From JAPPLB01 sp965218555 (lineage in GTDB: Bacteria; Acidobacteriota; Terriglobia; Bryobacterales; UBA6623), in contig OZ244625.1 of assembly GCA_965218555.1 (NCBI GenBank), positions 186,001 through 250,000 on the forward strand: a DNA stretch of 64,000 bases, given 5' to 3'. Both the position numbers and the translations under genes were made by a program. Shown here piece after piece: positions 43,590 through 51,946 of the stretch; positions within the stretch are counted from its first letter, which is position 1; every line of letters begins with the position of its first letter. The notes below the pieces were generated by a model that was given only the letters and a program-made list of their open reading frames with translations, ran no database searches and had not been told where the DNA came from.

Positions 43590-44705
43590 CTACGCCTTGC
43601 TCTCCGCACCTGTGATCTCCGCGGCTTGCATGGTCCGCCGCAGGCCGACCACAAGAGCTTCGAGCGCAATCTGTTTCTGAATATTCCGCCGTACCAGTTC
43701 ATCGAGTTCGGCCAACCTTTCTACCGCCCCCTCGATCCACTCAAACGAAGCCTTTTGCGCCAATGACGCCAGTTCGCCGCGAATGTCTTCATGGATCAGC
43801 AGTCGGCTCGAACCGTGGCGCAGATGCAGCAGGTCATGCAGCAACCCGTGCAGCGATTCCGTCAACACCTCCAACCGCTCCTGCCGTCGCTTGGCGAGAC
43901 GATCCGTCTGTGCAACCAAGTCGCCGTACGAAGCAGTCCCCAGGGCGCTCCGAAGCAACGCAAGCATAGCCTGCCGTCGCTCGCCGTAAGCCTCGAGATT
44001 CAGCGCCAGAGCCCTACCCGGACTGCCTTGCGCCCAACCAACAATTCGAGCCCGCTCGCCCCCCCCAACGTCGGATCGAGCATCCAGAAAGCGCTCCATC
44101 TCCGCGCTCGAAAGCGGAGCGAAATAGAAAGGAATGGACCGCGACCGAATCGTTGGCAACAGGTCGAAGGGGTTCTCCGCCGTGAGAATGAGCGTCAACG
44201 CGTCCGCGGGCTCCTCGAGCGTCTTGAGGAGGGAGTTCGCTGCTTCTGTGTTGGCGCGATCGGCGTGATCGATCAGAAACACCCTCCGCCGAGCCCCCGA
44301 CGGACGGTATTGCGCCGCCTCGCGCAAAAAACGTGCTTGCTCAATCGTGATCAGGCGCAACGGCCCGTCCGGCGGAAACACCAGGAAATCAGGATGCGTG
44401 GAGATCACCAGCGGATTCTCAACCCGTTTCGCCGCCGGTAGCTTCTCGCGCTCCGCGAACTGCTGCGCGAACTTCTCGCTCGACATATCCGCCTGCAGAA
44501 TCCGCAGGCAGTTTGAGCATGCGCCGCAGATGTCTCCCGGCGTGCGATCGCAGTTGATGGCGGCCGCCAGTAGTCGAGCCAGGGTGGCTTTGCCCACTCC
44601 GGATGGCCCAGCAAACAGCAGCGTCTGCGGCAGTCTCTGCTCTTTGACCATCCGCCGCAGCACGGCGACCGTGTCGGAGTTCCCGATGAAATCCGAGAAG
44701 TTCAT
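43590..44705 (-). CDS. holB: DNA polymerase III delta' subunit
   Basis: A 371-residue clamp-loader subunit. The N-terminal AAA+ domain shows a Walker-A GPSGVGKAT (33-41) and the zinc-module cysteines C52, C60, C63 and C66 (INCDRTPGDICGACSNC). Further HPDFLVFPPD, the switch region RRRVFLIDHADRANTEAANSLLKTLEEP and TIRSRS complete the AAA core. The C-terminal third is helical, as expected for the collar domain. Its ATG overlaps the end of tmk by 4 bases (ATGA type), so tmk and holB are coupled, as in many bacteria. It is separated from hfq by about 250 bases. Confidence 0.93.
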   Translation of the reverse strand: MNFSDFIGNSDTVAVLRRMVKEQRLPQTLLFAGPSGVGKATLARLLAAAINCDRTPGDICGACSNCLRILQADMSSEKFAQQFAEREKLPAAKRVENPLVISTHPDFLVFPPDGPLRLITIEQARFLREAAQYRPSGARRRVFLIDHADRANTEAANSLLKTLEEPADALTLILTAENPFDLLPTIRSRSIPFYFAPLSSAEMERFLDARSDVGGGERARIVGWAQGSPGRALALNLEAYGERRQAMLALLRSALGTASYGDLVAQTDRLAKRRQERLEVLTESLHGLLHDLLHLRHGSSRLLIHEDIRGELASLAQKASFEWIEGAVERLAELDELVRRNIQKQIALEALVVGLRRTMQAAEITGAESKA

Positions 44706-45367
44706 CCCCCGACCGGCTCCGCAGCGCGTTTCGACAAAAAGCGCTCTACTTCAGCTTCGATTCTCACAGCGATTTCATCAATCGATCCGCGGCCGTTGAT
44801 CTTCTTGATTCGTTCAGGATCGGCAGCCAGCAGCGCGGCGTACCCTTGCGCAACCCGCTCATGGAACTCTCGACTCTCGCGCTCCATGCGACTCTCGTCG
44901 TCGCTCTGTTCGGCGTTGCGGTGCAAGGCTCGTCCTACACCAGTTTCGATATCGATATCCAGCAGGATCGTAAGGTCTGGTTGCACTCCTTGGCATGCAA
45001 CGCTTTCCACTTGGCGAACCGACGGGACACCCAGTTCCCGGCCATAGCCCTGGTATGCCACGGTCGCGTCGGTGAAACGATCCGCCAGTACGATCCGTCC
45101 CTCCCGCAACGCCGGCTGAATCACCTCTTCGACATTCTGCGCACGTGATGCGAAGTAAAGGAGCAACTCGGGGATTGGCCTCAGATCCGCCCTCGCCGCG
45201 TCGAGCAGGAGCCGCCGGATCTCGCGTCCGACTCTCGTCCCACCGGGTTCCTGGACCAAAGTGACCTGGTGCCCTCTGTCCGTGAGAAAAGTCTCCAAAC
45301 GGTGGAGTTGCGTCGTTTTCCCACTGCCGTCAATGCCCTCTAGCGTGATGAACAGTCCCCGCTTCAA
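44702..45367 (-). CDS. tmk: Thymidylate kinase
   Basis: Phosphorylates dTMP to dTDP. P-loop GIDGSGKTT at about 11-19; the DRF/Y motif appears as LADRFTDATVAYQGYG; PDLTILLDIDIETG lies downstream with the lid region RMERESREFHERV. The start is uncertain. The TTG at 45367 gives MKRGLFITLEG, the usual length before FITLEG, and has TATAAT 6 bases upstream. A GTG at 45391 and a TTG at 45415 would add residues without homology. The stop overlaps the holB start. The upstream side touches repeat D, which carries the second IS630. Confidence 0.92.
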   Translation of the reverse strand: MKRGLFITLEGIDGSGKTTQLHRLETFLTDRGHQVTLVQEPGGTRVGREIRRLLLDAARADLRPIPELLLYFASRAQNVEEVIQPALREGRIVLADRFTDATVAYQGYGRELGVPSVRQVESVACQGVQPDLTILLDIDIETGVGRALHRNAEQSDDESRMERESREFHERVAQGYAALLAADPERIKKINGRGSIDEIAVRIEAEVERFLSKRAAEPVGG

Positions 45368-45373
45368 GTTGCG

Positions 45374-45379
45374 ATTATA
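45374..45379 (-). promoter_or_regulatory. -10-like TATAAT directly before tmk
   Basis: TATAAT on the minus strand lies 6 bases before the TTG proposed as the start of tmk. Use of it would give a leaderless message; otherwise the longer GTG/TTG starts would apply, in which case it is chance. See also the same arrangement before metW and the GNAT gene. Confidence 0.3.
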
Positions 45380-45402
45380 GCCCTCGCTCACATTCCGCCT
45401 GG

Positions 45403-45520
45403 CAGCCCGTGGCAAAAGTCACGTGAAAGGCGCGGCGGGCTTCTGCGGTCGCTCGGCGCGGAGTGAGGAAGATGGCGATCCGGGTAATCTCCCCCGACAA
45501 ACGACAAAGTCGACGATCTA
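45403..45520 (+). repeat. Dispersed repeat D, copy 1, left part (split by IS630)
   Basis: Starts with CAGCCCGTGG and continues through CTTCTGCGGTCGCTCGGC, GAGTGAGGAAGATGGCGATC and ACGACAAAG. It matches 56495-56620 closely and continues after the IS630 at 46670. At the insertion the copy reads CTAGGCGG, where the 56-kb copy reads CTGGGCGG: a one-base difference that creates the CTAG target. Confidence 0.75.
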
Positions 45521-46669
45521 GTGTACCGTCCCGGAAATACATGATATATTAATGGGCAACTTTTGGTTTCTGGAGGTATGCCCATGCCACGCGGTCGCCC
45601 CGTTGCTCCCATCACTCTCCGTGAAAGCGAGGAAACGGAACTGCGGAGCCTCGCCCGCTCCCGAACGCTGCCGCATAGTCTGGTGCGGAGGGCCCAGATT
45701 GTGCTCGCCTGCGCCGCAGGCGTTCCCGGCTCGACCGTAGCCCGGCGTCTCGGTGTCACCAATACGACCGTTGGCAAGTGGCGCAAGCGCTATCGTGAAC
45801 AGGGAGTCTCCGGACTCCACGATGAACTGCGTCCCGGACGCCCCCGCAGGCATGACGATGAACGTGTTGCCGAAGTCATCAACACGGCCCTCGGAACCGA
45901 CCCCCCGGATGGTTCGCACTGGAGCGTGCGTTCGATGGCCCAACACACGGGAGTCTCGAAGAGTACTGTCCAGCGGTGGTTCGAGCTGTTCGGCGTGCAG
46001 CCGCATCGCCAGCGGCATTTCAAGATTTCCAACGACCCGTTCTTCGTCGAGAAAGTCCGCGACATCGTCGGTCTCTACCTCAACCCCCCGGACCACGCCG
46101 TGGTGCTCTCGGTCGATGAGAAGACCCAGGTCCAGGCTCTTCAGCGGACTCAGCCCCTCCTCCCGATGGGCCTTGGCTACCTCGAAGGCGTCACCCACGA
46201 CTACCAACGTCACGGTACGACCACTCTGTTCGCTGCTCTCGATGTTGCCACGGGGCAAGTCATCACACGCTGTAAACCGCGACACCGCCATCAGGAGTTC
46301 CTCGCTTTCCTGCGTCAGATCGACGGCAGTGTGCCGCGCAACCTCGACATCCATCTCATCGTCGATAACTATGCCACCCACAAACATCCCAAAGTTCGTG
46401 CCTGGCTCGCCCGGCGTCCTCGCTACCACCTTCATTTCACCCCAACCTATGCCTCCTGGCTCAACCAAGTCGAACGCTGGTTCGGCATCATTACCCAGAA
46501 GGCCATTCGCCGTGGTTCCTTCTCCAGCGTCAAGGCTCTCGTCCGTAACATTGAGCGCTTCGTCGAACACTACAACGCCAACACCAGCCCCTTCGTCTGG
46601 ACCGCCACGGCCGAATCCATCCTCGCCAAGATCGAACGACTTTGTTTATATATTTCCGGGACAGTACAC
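45521..46669 (+). mobile_element. IS630-family insertion sequence, copy 2
   Basis: 1149 bases between TA dinucleotides (45519-45520 and 46670-46671) in a CTAG target. Ends: GTGTACCGTCCCGGAAATA, and reversed GTGTACTGTCCCGGAAATA. It is nearly identical to copy 1 at 30829-31977. It is inserted in repeat D, so no gene is broken. Confidence 0.94.
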
Positions 46670-46672
46670 TAG
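45584..46672 (+). CDS. IS630-family transposase, copy 2
   Basis: The same 362-residue DDE transposase as in copy 1, with the start ATG at 45584 7 bases after GGAGG. The only amino acid difference noted is near the C-terminus (ISGTVH here, ISGIVH in copy 1), caused by a base in the terminal repeat. The stop is CAC TAG, in which TA is the target duplication and G is host sequence. Intact reading frame. Confidence 0.94.
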   Translation: MPRGRPVAPITLRESEETELRSLARSRTLPHSLVRRAQIVLACAAGVPGSTVARRLGVTNTTVGKWRKRYREQGVSGLHDELRPGRPRRHDDERVAEVINTALGTDPPDGSHWSVRSMAQHTGVSKSTVQRWFELFGVQPHRQRHFKISNDPFFVEKVRDIVGLYLNPPDHAVVLSVDEKTQVQALQRTQPLLPMGLGYLEGVTHDYQRHGTTTLFAALDVATGQVITRCKPRHRHQEFLAFLRQIDGSVPRNLDIHLIVDNYATHKHPKVRAWLARRPRYHLHFTPTYASWLNQVERWFGIITQKAIRRGSFSSVKALVRNIERFVEHYNANTSPFVWTATAESILAKIERLCLYISGTVH

Positions 46673-46879
46673 GCGGTCGCTGCGAAGAAAAAGCGCGGTC
46701 ACGGTGGGCAGCAAGGTCAGCACCGCCGGCGGAACGAAAACGTCCGTCGCCCGAAGGGTTGCGCGCCGCTTCCGGCAGGCTGGGCGGAGAGCGCGGCACT
46801 GCTTTCCTGGAGCGGCCACGCGTTACGCAATCGGCCCCAGGGCGCGTAACGCCGCCTGCGTGACTTTTGCCACGGACTG
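46670..46879 (+). repeat. Dispersed repeat D, copy 1, right part
   Basis: Continues repeat D after the IS630: GGCGGTCGCTGCGAAG, AAAAAGCGCGGTCACGG, CAGCACCGCCGGCGGAACG, then CGGCCCCAGGGCGCGTAACG and GACTTTTGCC. It matches 56620-56810, with a local indel of about 30 bases in the middle. It lies upstream of the YggS gene. Confidence 0.75.
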
Positions 46880-46953
46880 CTCAGCACCGCAGGCAGCGAC
46901 TGATCAGCGCTTGCCCGCGGTCCTGCCCGGTCTTGCCGACCTCACCGCATAAA

Positions 46954-47613
46954 ATGGTCTCAATGATCGCCGACCGCCTCGCCCAGGTTCGAGAACGCAT
47001 CGAAAGGGCCGCGCTTGCCGCGGGGCGTGATCCCAACGCCATCACACTCCTCGCCGTCTCCAAAGTCAAGCCCGCAGCCGACGTCCGCGAGGCTTACCAA
47101 GCCGGCCAACGCCATTTCGGCGAGAACTACATTCAAGAGTTCGATCGAAAGTCCACGGAGATCGGCGATATGCCCGGTGCCGTGTTTCACTTCATCGGCA
47201 AGCTCCAAAGCAACAAGACCAAACCCGCCGCGCGGCTGTTCCAGGTGATCCAAACTGTCGACAGCATCAAGCTCGCCCGCCGCCTCGACAACTGCGCCAC
47301 ACCCCTCGATGTTTTTCTTGAAGTCAAACTGTCTCCCGAGGAGACCAAGGGCGGTCTCGACGAAACCGGCCTGTCTGCGGTCGTTGAATATTGCCGCGGC
47401 CTCACTCATCTTCGCCTGCGTGGGCTCATGGGCATGCCTCCTTGGTTCGAAGACCCCGAGCAAGTCCGCCCTTATTTCCGCCGGCTGCGGACATTGGCTG
47501 AGAAACACGAGCTGAGAGAAATCTCCATGGGCATGAGTCACGACCTGGAAGCGGCCATCCAGGAAGGCTCGACGCTGGTCCGCGTCGGCACCGCCATCTT
47601 CGGCGAGCGGTAA
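46954..47613 (+). CDS. yggS: YggS/PLPBP-family PLP-binding protein
   Basis: 219 residues with an alanine-racemase-like TIM barrel. It regulates pyridoxal-phosphate homeostasis rather than catalysing a known reaction. The PLP lysine is K37 in LLAVSKVKP. Other signatures: HFGENYIQEF, FHFIGKLQSNKTK, LRLRGLMGMPPW, ISMGMSHDLEAAIQEGSTLVRVGTAIFG. Two in-frame ATGs, 46954 and 46963; either is possible. Length is normal. It stands alone after repeat D. Confidence 0.93.
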   Translation: MVSMIADRLAQVRERIERAALAAGRDPNAITLLAVSKVKPAADVREAYQAGQRHFGENYIQEFDRKSTEIGDMPGAVFHFIGKLQSNKTKPAARLFQVIQTVDSIKLARRLDNCATPLDVFLEVKLSPEETKGGLDETGLSAVVEYCRGLTHLRLRGLMGMPPWFEDPEQVRPYFRRLRTLAEKHELREISMGMSHDLEAAIQEGSTLVRVGTAIFGER

Positions 47614-48148
47614 CGACAACAAGTGAAGATCACTCTCGTCTCCCCGCTGACGCCCATGACCTTCAGCGTCACCGACTACGCCGTGCGTCCGAGACGGGAA
47701 CTCACCCGCGAGCGCGAGGTCATCGGACCGGGACACGTATGCGACCCGACAACCTCTTTCCCAACCGACCATGACGAAAACACGGTTTTCGCGAGACTTG
47801 GCCTGCATTTTTCACGACGTGAGGAGGCGAAGTGCGTGAGAGGGCCAGCAGGACGAGGCGCGAGCCGCTTGGCGCGCGCAGGTGTACTTGACCCTACATC
47901 GAGCACGGCAGCAAGCGCAACGAAGTCATGGCGGTCTTATCGCGTGCTTCCCCCGTCAGGTGGTGAGAAATACAGGTCAGAGTTCAGTACTTTGGGAAAT
48001 GCGCCAAAAAGTGCACTGTTGGGGCACTACCGAACTTTACATCACCCACTGCCAGGGTGGTAGAATCCAACCGTGTCGAGCCGCCCGCGGCGCTACATGG
48101 GCCAGGCATTGCGACTCGCCGTAGAAAGGTATGGGAAAGGAGGAGGCC
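47614..48148. other. Intergenic region with dispersed repeat A copy 3
   Basis: About 535 bases between the YggS gene and the cyclophilin gene, both on the plus strand. Apart from the repeat at 47800-47876 I see only short unconvincing open frames. A good ribosome site (AAAGGAGGAGG) lies at its right end, for the cyclophilin gene. A promoter is presumably within 48000-48120 but none is clear. Confidence 0.45.
47800..47876 (+). repeat. Dispersed intergenic repeat A, copy 3 (longest)
   Basis: GGCCTGCATTTTTCACGACG, AGGCGAAGTGCGTGAGAGGG, GACGAGGCGCGAGCCGCTTGG: matches the reverse complement of 11718-11789 over its whole length and 42869-42920 over the first 50 bases. Confidence 0.7.
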
Positions 48149-48853
48149 ATGAAGCCCATTCGATTTATCCTCGCGGTCCTGTTGGTGGCTGCGCTTCCGT
48201 TCCTGACGGGTTGCGGACCGTCAGAGAGTGAGACCGCAAGCGCCGAGCCGGAACCGAAAGCTGAGAAGAAAGAAGAAGCACCGCCGGAACCTCTCACCGG
48301 CAAGCATGTCGTCATCATGGAAACCACCAAGGGCGACCTGACGATGGAGCTTGACGCCGACGCTGCGCCGAAGACCGTCGAGAACTTTCTTCGATATGTT
48401 GACCGCAAGTTCTACGACCAAACCGTCATTCACCGTATTCGCAAGAACTTTATGGTCCAGGGCGGCGGCTTCCAGATTGATACCGCTGATATCAACAGAC
48501 TCCGCCGAAAGTGGACTAGAGACCCCGTTCCCAACGAATCGGATAACGGTCTAAGCAACGTCCGAGGCTCGGTGGCGATGGCTCGGGGGGAGGACCCCGC
48601 CAGCGCGACTTCGCAGTTCTTTATCAACGTGCGGAACAACAGGCAGTTGAATCGCGATCACCCCAAGAGCGACGGACACGGTTACTGCGTTTTCGGCAAG
48701 GTGCTTGAAGGCATGAATGTCATCGACACGATCAGCCGGGTCAAAACGACGGAAAAGGGTAGCCACAAGTACTATCCGGCCGTTCCGATCTTCATCAAGA
48801 AGATCCGGCGGGCGCCGGCTGAAACTGCTGCCGAAGAAGTTTCGGGCGGTTAG
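48149..48853 (+). CDS. Cyclophilin-type peptidyl-prolyl isomerase, lipoprotein
   Basis: 234 residues. Lipoprotein signal AVLLVAALPFLTGCGPSES with lipobox LTGC, then a charged linker (EPEPKAEKKEEAPPEP), then the cyclophilin domain: METTKGDLTMELDADAAPKTVENFLRYVD, FYDQTVIHRIRKNFMVQGG, ATSQFFINVRNN, GYCVFGKVLEGMNVID. The Arg of HRI and the FMVQGG and QFFINV blocks of the active site are present. It speeds Pro isomerisation during folding of envelope proteins at the membrane. The start ATG at 48149 follows AAAGGAGGAGG; a preceding ATG at 48131 is in frame but less well placed. Confidence 0.92.
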   Translation: MKPIRFILAVLLVAALPFLTGCGPSESETASAEPEPKAEKKEEAPPEPLTGKHVVIMETTKGDLTMELDADAAPKTVENFLRYVDRKFYDQTVIHRIRKNFMVQGGGFQIDTADINRLRRKWTRDPVPNESDNGLSNVRGSVAMARGEDPASATSQFFINVRNNRQLNRDHPKSDGHGYCVFGKVLEGMNVIDTISRVKTTEKGSHKYYPAVPIFIKKIRRAPAETAAEEVSGG

Positions 48854-49278
48854 TCACCGAATCGCCGCCGAAGCTTCGTGGAGAAGCCAGGGAACGCCAT
48901 TCGACCCAATCGGCTGATCGGGTAGGTCGTGGTTTGAGCGTTCGCCGTCATCGGGAGGTTGATCGTGGTGAGTGCCGGAGTGCCGGGCGGCTTCGGCTTT
49001 CGTCGTTCTACTCGCGGCCGTGGCCGACTGAGCGTCGCACCTCGATCCGGACAGCAAAGAACTCGCCCCACTTCTTGGCCCGGCATTGACCCCGCCCAGT
49101 CTCCTGCTAGATCCGGATGAGCGGCGTCCGTGCTGTGGCGCCGCCGTTTCGCACGCGGTCCCGTTAAGACCGTGATGCGGCGCCTGCCGGCGCGTGTGCA
49201 CGTGTCGAACATGCGTCTACCCTGCAGAACAAAACCGATCACCCGGGCAACAGCGAGGCTCCAACCCAACCGCACCCA
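48854..49278. other. Intergenic region, nothing recognised
   Basis: About 425 bases between the cyclophilin gene and the GT83-like gene. There are antisense open frames without family resemblance and no repeat shared with the rest of the window. It is GC-rich, with several unassigned short palindromes. Confidence 0.35.
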
Positions 49279-50802
49279 GTGAATACCGAATCTCTTCGTT
49301 ACACTTGGGAAGGTCTTTGGATGCGCCGTAAAACCGTCGCAGCGTGGCTGACCGCATTGGCGGTTCTGTACGGCCTGTACTTGTGGGGCATGTCCAGACG
49401 GGGCCTGGTCGGCCCTGATGAGCCTCGCTATGCCGCAATCGCCCGCGAGATGGCCGTGTCGGGCGACTGGGTCACGCCGCGTCTAGACGGTGAACCCTGG
49501 TTCGAAAAGCCGGCATTGCTTTATTGGATGGGCGCCGCCGCGGCCCGCCTCGGCTTTGACGACGACCGCGCGACCCGCCTTCCCGTCGCCCTGATGAGCG
49601 TCGGCTTTCTCATCTATTTCTACCTGGCCCTGGCGTCTTCATTCGGGCGGAACGCGGCCGTTTTGGCATCGATGATCCTGGGAACCTCCGTCGGCTGGGT
49701 CGCGTTCAGTCATGCCGGCATCTTCGACCTGCCCCTGTCGGTGACGGTGTCCGTGGCCTTGCTCTCGCTGTTGCCATGGATCGAGCAAGCTGAGCGGAGC
49801 GAATGCCTGCCGCCATTGATCTTCGGCGGATTTCTTGGCCTGTCGGTGCTCGCCAAGGGCTTGGTCGGCCCAGCCGTGGCGGCGCTCGCTCTCTTGCCCC
49901 TGCTGGCTGAAGCAGGTCTGAGGAACCACCTCCTTTCGCTCGCACGCCCCGCTATCCTGCTTGCCTTCGCGGCTGTGAGCCTGCCTTGGTACGCGCTTTG
50001 TTATTTCCAAAACGGCTCCCTGTTCGTCGAAGACTTCATCTGGAAGCACCATGTGCTGCGGTTTGTGAGTTCTGAGCTACAGCACGTTCAGCCGGTTTGG
50101 TTTTTTGTGCCGGTCTTGCTGGGTGCGCTATTGCCGTGGACGCCCCTGCTCGGCCTCCTGCCCCGCCTTGCGATCGGCGGCGACGCCCGCCTGCGCTTCC
50201 TCGCCGGCTGGGCGGCGACGACTTTCCTGTTCTTCTCGCTGTCGGTGAACAAGCTGCCGGCATATATCCTGCCGGCACTGCCACCCCTCGCGGCTCTGAT
50301 GGGAGTTGGCTTGGCCAAGGCTCGCCGCCCGGTGATTTTGCTTACATCGGCGGCGCTTCTGCTGACGCTGGTGCCCATTGGGGCCGCACTGGCTCCTGAG
50401 GCGATGTCGCACGGGTTAACCCGGGCGTGGCCTCCCGCCAACGTATCGTGGCCCTGGGTCGCGGGAGTGCTGCTGGCGGCGGCGGGTGTTGCCGTTGCAG
50501 CGGCGAGAGGAACGACCGCCGCCGCCGCTGCCGCCGCCGCCTGCGCGGCGCTGAGCCTCGTCCTGCTCAAGGTCGCGGCTGTCCCCGAAATCGACTGTCA
50601 GGCAGGGACACGCGCATTATGGTCACAGATCAAGCCCCGGCACGAGACGACTTGCCTGGGAGATGTCCGACGCCATGTCGTTTATGGGCTGAGGTACTAC
50701 AGTGAGGGCCGCCTGCCCGATTGTTCCGCCGAACCCCGCCCGTTTCGGGTTGAATCCGACCCTCCGCGCATCGTGCCCGCTGAAACCGCAAGTTCACCGT
50801 GA
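49279..50802 (+). CDS. ArnT/PMT-like GT-C glycosyltransferase (GT83 type)
   Basis: 507 residues; a later ATG at 49321 is also possible. About 11-12 membrane segments. The first periplasmic loop carries GPDEPRYAAIAREMAVSGDW, then VTPRLDGEPWFEKPALLYWM, the signature of enzymes that move aminoarabinose or another sugar from undecaprenyl phosphate to lipid A or to proteins (the acidic DE pair is part of the active site). The C-terminal soluble tail of about 110 residues is Ala-rich, then a small domain with ETTCLGDVRRHVVYGLRYYSEG. It probably modifies envelope lipids or proteins. The GNAT gene downstream is on the same strand. Confidence 0.86.
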   Translation: MNTESLRYTWEGLWMRRKTVAAWLTALAVLYGLYLWGMSRRGLVGPDEPRYAAIAREMAVSGDWVTPRLDGEPWFEKPALLYWMGAAAARLGFDDDRATRLPVALMSVGFLIYFYLALASSFGRNAAVLASMILGTSVGWVAFSHAGIFDLPLSVTVSVALLSLLPWIEQAERSECLPPLIFGGFLGLSVLAKGLVGPAVAALALLPLLAEAGLRNHLLSLARPAILLAFAAVSLPWYALCYFQNGSLFVEDFIWKHHVLRFVSSELQHVQPVWFFVPVLLGALLPWTPLLGLLPRLAIGGDARLRFLAGWAATTFLFFSLSVNKLPAYILPALPPLAALMGVGLAKARRPVILLTSAALLLTLVPIGAALAPEAMSHGLTRAWPPANVSWPWVAGVLLAAAGVAVAAARGTTAAAAAAAACAALSLVLLKVAAVPEIDCQAGTRALWSQIKPRHETTCLGDVRRHVVYGLRYYSEGRLPDCSAEPRPFRVESDPPRIVPAETASSP

Positions 50803-50952
50803 CTTGGTCCCTGACCCGATTCGCTTCGAACCGAGCAATTCGAGATCCACACGGCTTCGTCCTAGCGGTCAAGTCGGTTGGGCAAAGCCCCCACTACCTG
50901 AGCCATCGCCCATCCGTGCTGCCCGATGGGGAGTGAAGGCAGAGCGGGCGGG

Positions 50953-50958
50953 TATAAT
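50953..50958 (+). promoter_or_regulatory. -10-like TATAAT directly before the GNAT gene
   Basis: TATAAT lies 7 bases before the ATG at 50966 (the two are separated by CTCCAGG). CCAGG is a weak ribosome site. The spacing would fit a leaderless transcript. Confidence 0.35.
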
Positions 50959-50965
50959 CTCCAGG

Positions 50966-51931
50966 ATGGCGGCGTCGCCTCTACAGCCGAGCGAAATCAC
51001 GATAGGCGACCTGCGCGAGTTCCGTTCCGACGTTCTCGAATCGCTCCTGGCCGAGCGGGCCGCTTACTGGAACCGGCATCTGCATTGGGACTTCAGCGCT
51101 TCGAAGGACACTCTATTGCGCTATATCGACTCGAGAAACCTCTACGGTTTCGTGTTGTTGAAGGATGCCGCCCCGATCGGCTACAGCTACTTCATCCACG
51201 AGAATCACAAGGCGCAGCTCGGGGATCTGTTCGTTTCCGAAGCGCACCGCGAGCCACATATCGAGCGCTTGTTGCTGAATCACACCCTGCGAAGCGCTGT
51301 GGTTTTTCCAGGCGTACGGCGCATCGAGGGCCAACTGCTGGCGCTGTCCGACGATCTGCCTGAGACGAAGGTCTATGGCCGCCGGGTTCAGGTGATTCCT
51401 CGTCTCTTCATGATCGTCGAAGGATTGCCGGCGTTCCGCCCCCAAAACCCTTCCGCCGGATTGATGTTCCGGACTTGGACCGAACGCGATCTCGAAACCA
51501 CCTCGGAACTGATTTACCGTGCTTACCAGAACCATGTCGACGCCCGCATCAACGATCAATATCGGAGCACGACGGGAGCGCGCCGCTATCTGTTGAACAG
51601 CACGCAACATCCGGGATGCGGTCTGTTCTTCCGAAAGGCCGCCCGGGCCGCGTTCGACCGGCTGACAAACGCGGTGGCGGGCGTTTGTCTGGGAAGCCTG
51701 GTGCGGCCCGAAGTCGGCCACATCACGCAGCTCTGCGTCGACCCTCGATTCCGCTGTTCCGGCGTTGGCCGGGAACTGCTCGGACAGGCGCTCGACGCCT
51801 ACTGCGCACACCGTTGCGAAGCGGTCAGCTTGACGGTCACGGCCTCGAATCAACATGCCATCCAACTTTACGAACGCGTAGGTTTTCGCTCGCTCAAGCG
51901 ATTCCCGGCCTTTGTTTGGGAGTCCTGCTAA
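50966..51931 (+). CDS. Tandem GNAT acetyltransferase
   Basis: 321 residues. The C-terminal half is a standard GNAT domain: GLMFRTWTERDLETTSELIYRAYQN, VGHITQLCVDPRFRCSGVGRELL with the acetyl-CoA P-loop (RxxGxG-like RCSGVG), and HAIQLYERVGFRSLKRF. The N-terminal half looks like a degenerate second GNAT: LHWDFSASKDTLLRYIDSR, YGFVLLKDAAPIGYSYFIHEN, LGDLFVSEAHREPHIERLL. Tandem GNATs commonly keep one active site. The open frame extends upstream to 50702 inside the GT83-like gene, but the ATG at 50966 is where homology begins. It has the small membrane protein downstream. Acceptor unknown. Confidence 0.82.
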   Translation: MAASPLQPSEITIGDLREFRSDVLESLLAERAAYWNRHLHWDFSASKDTLLRYIDSRNLYGFVLLKDAAPIGYSYFIHENHKAQLGDLFVSEAHREPHIERLLLNHTLRSAVVFPGVRRIEGQLLALSDDLPETKVYGRRVQVIPRLFMIVEGLPAFRPQNPSAGLMFRTWTERDLETTSELIYRAYQNHVDARINDQYRSTTGARRYLLNSTQHPGCGLFFRKAARAAFDRLTNAVAGVCLGSLVRPEVGHITQLCVDPRFRCSGVGRELLGQALDAYCAHRCEAVSLTVTASNQHAIQLYERVGFRSLKRFPAFVWESC

Positions 51932-51946
51932 GTCCGCTACTTTCTC

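Noticed and set aside
49021..49240. A gene in the antisense frame between the cyclophilin and GT83-like genes
   Set aside because: Arg/Pro/Gly-rich translation and no ribosome site; composition typical of random GC-rich sequence.
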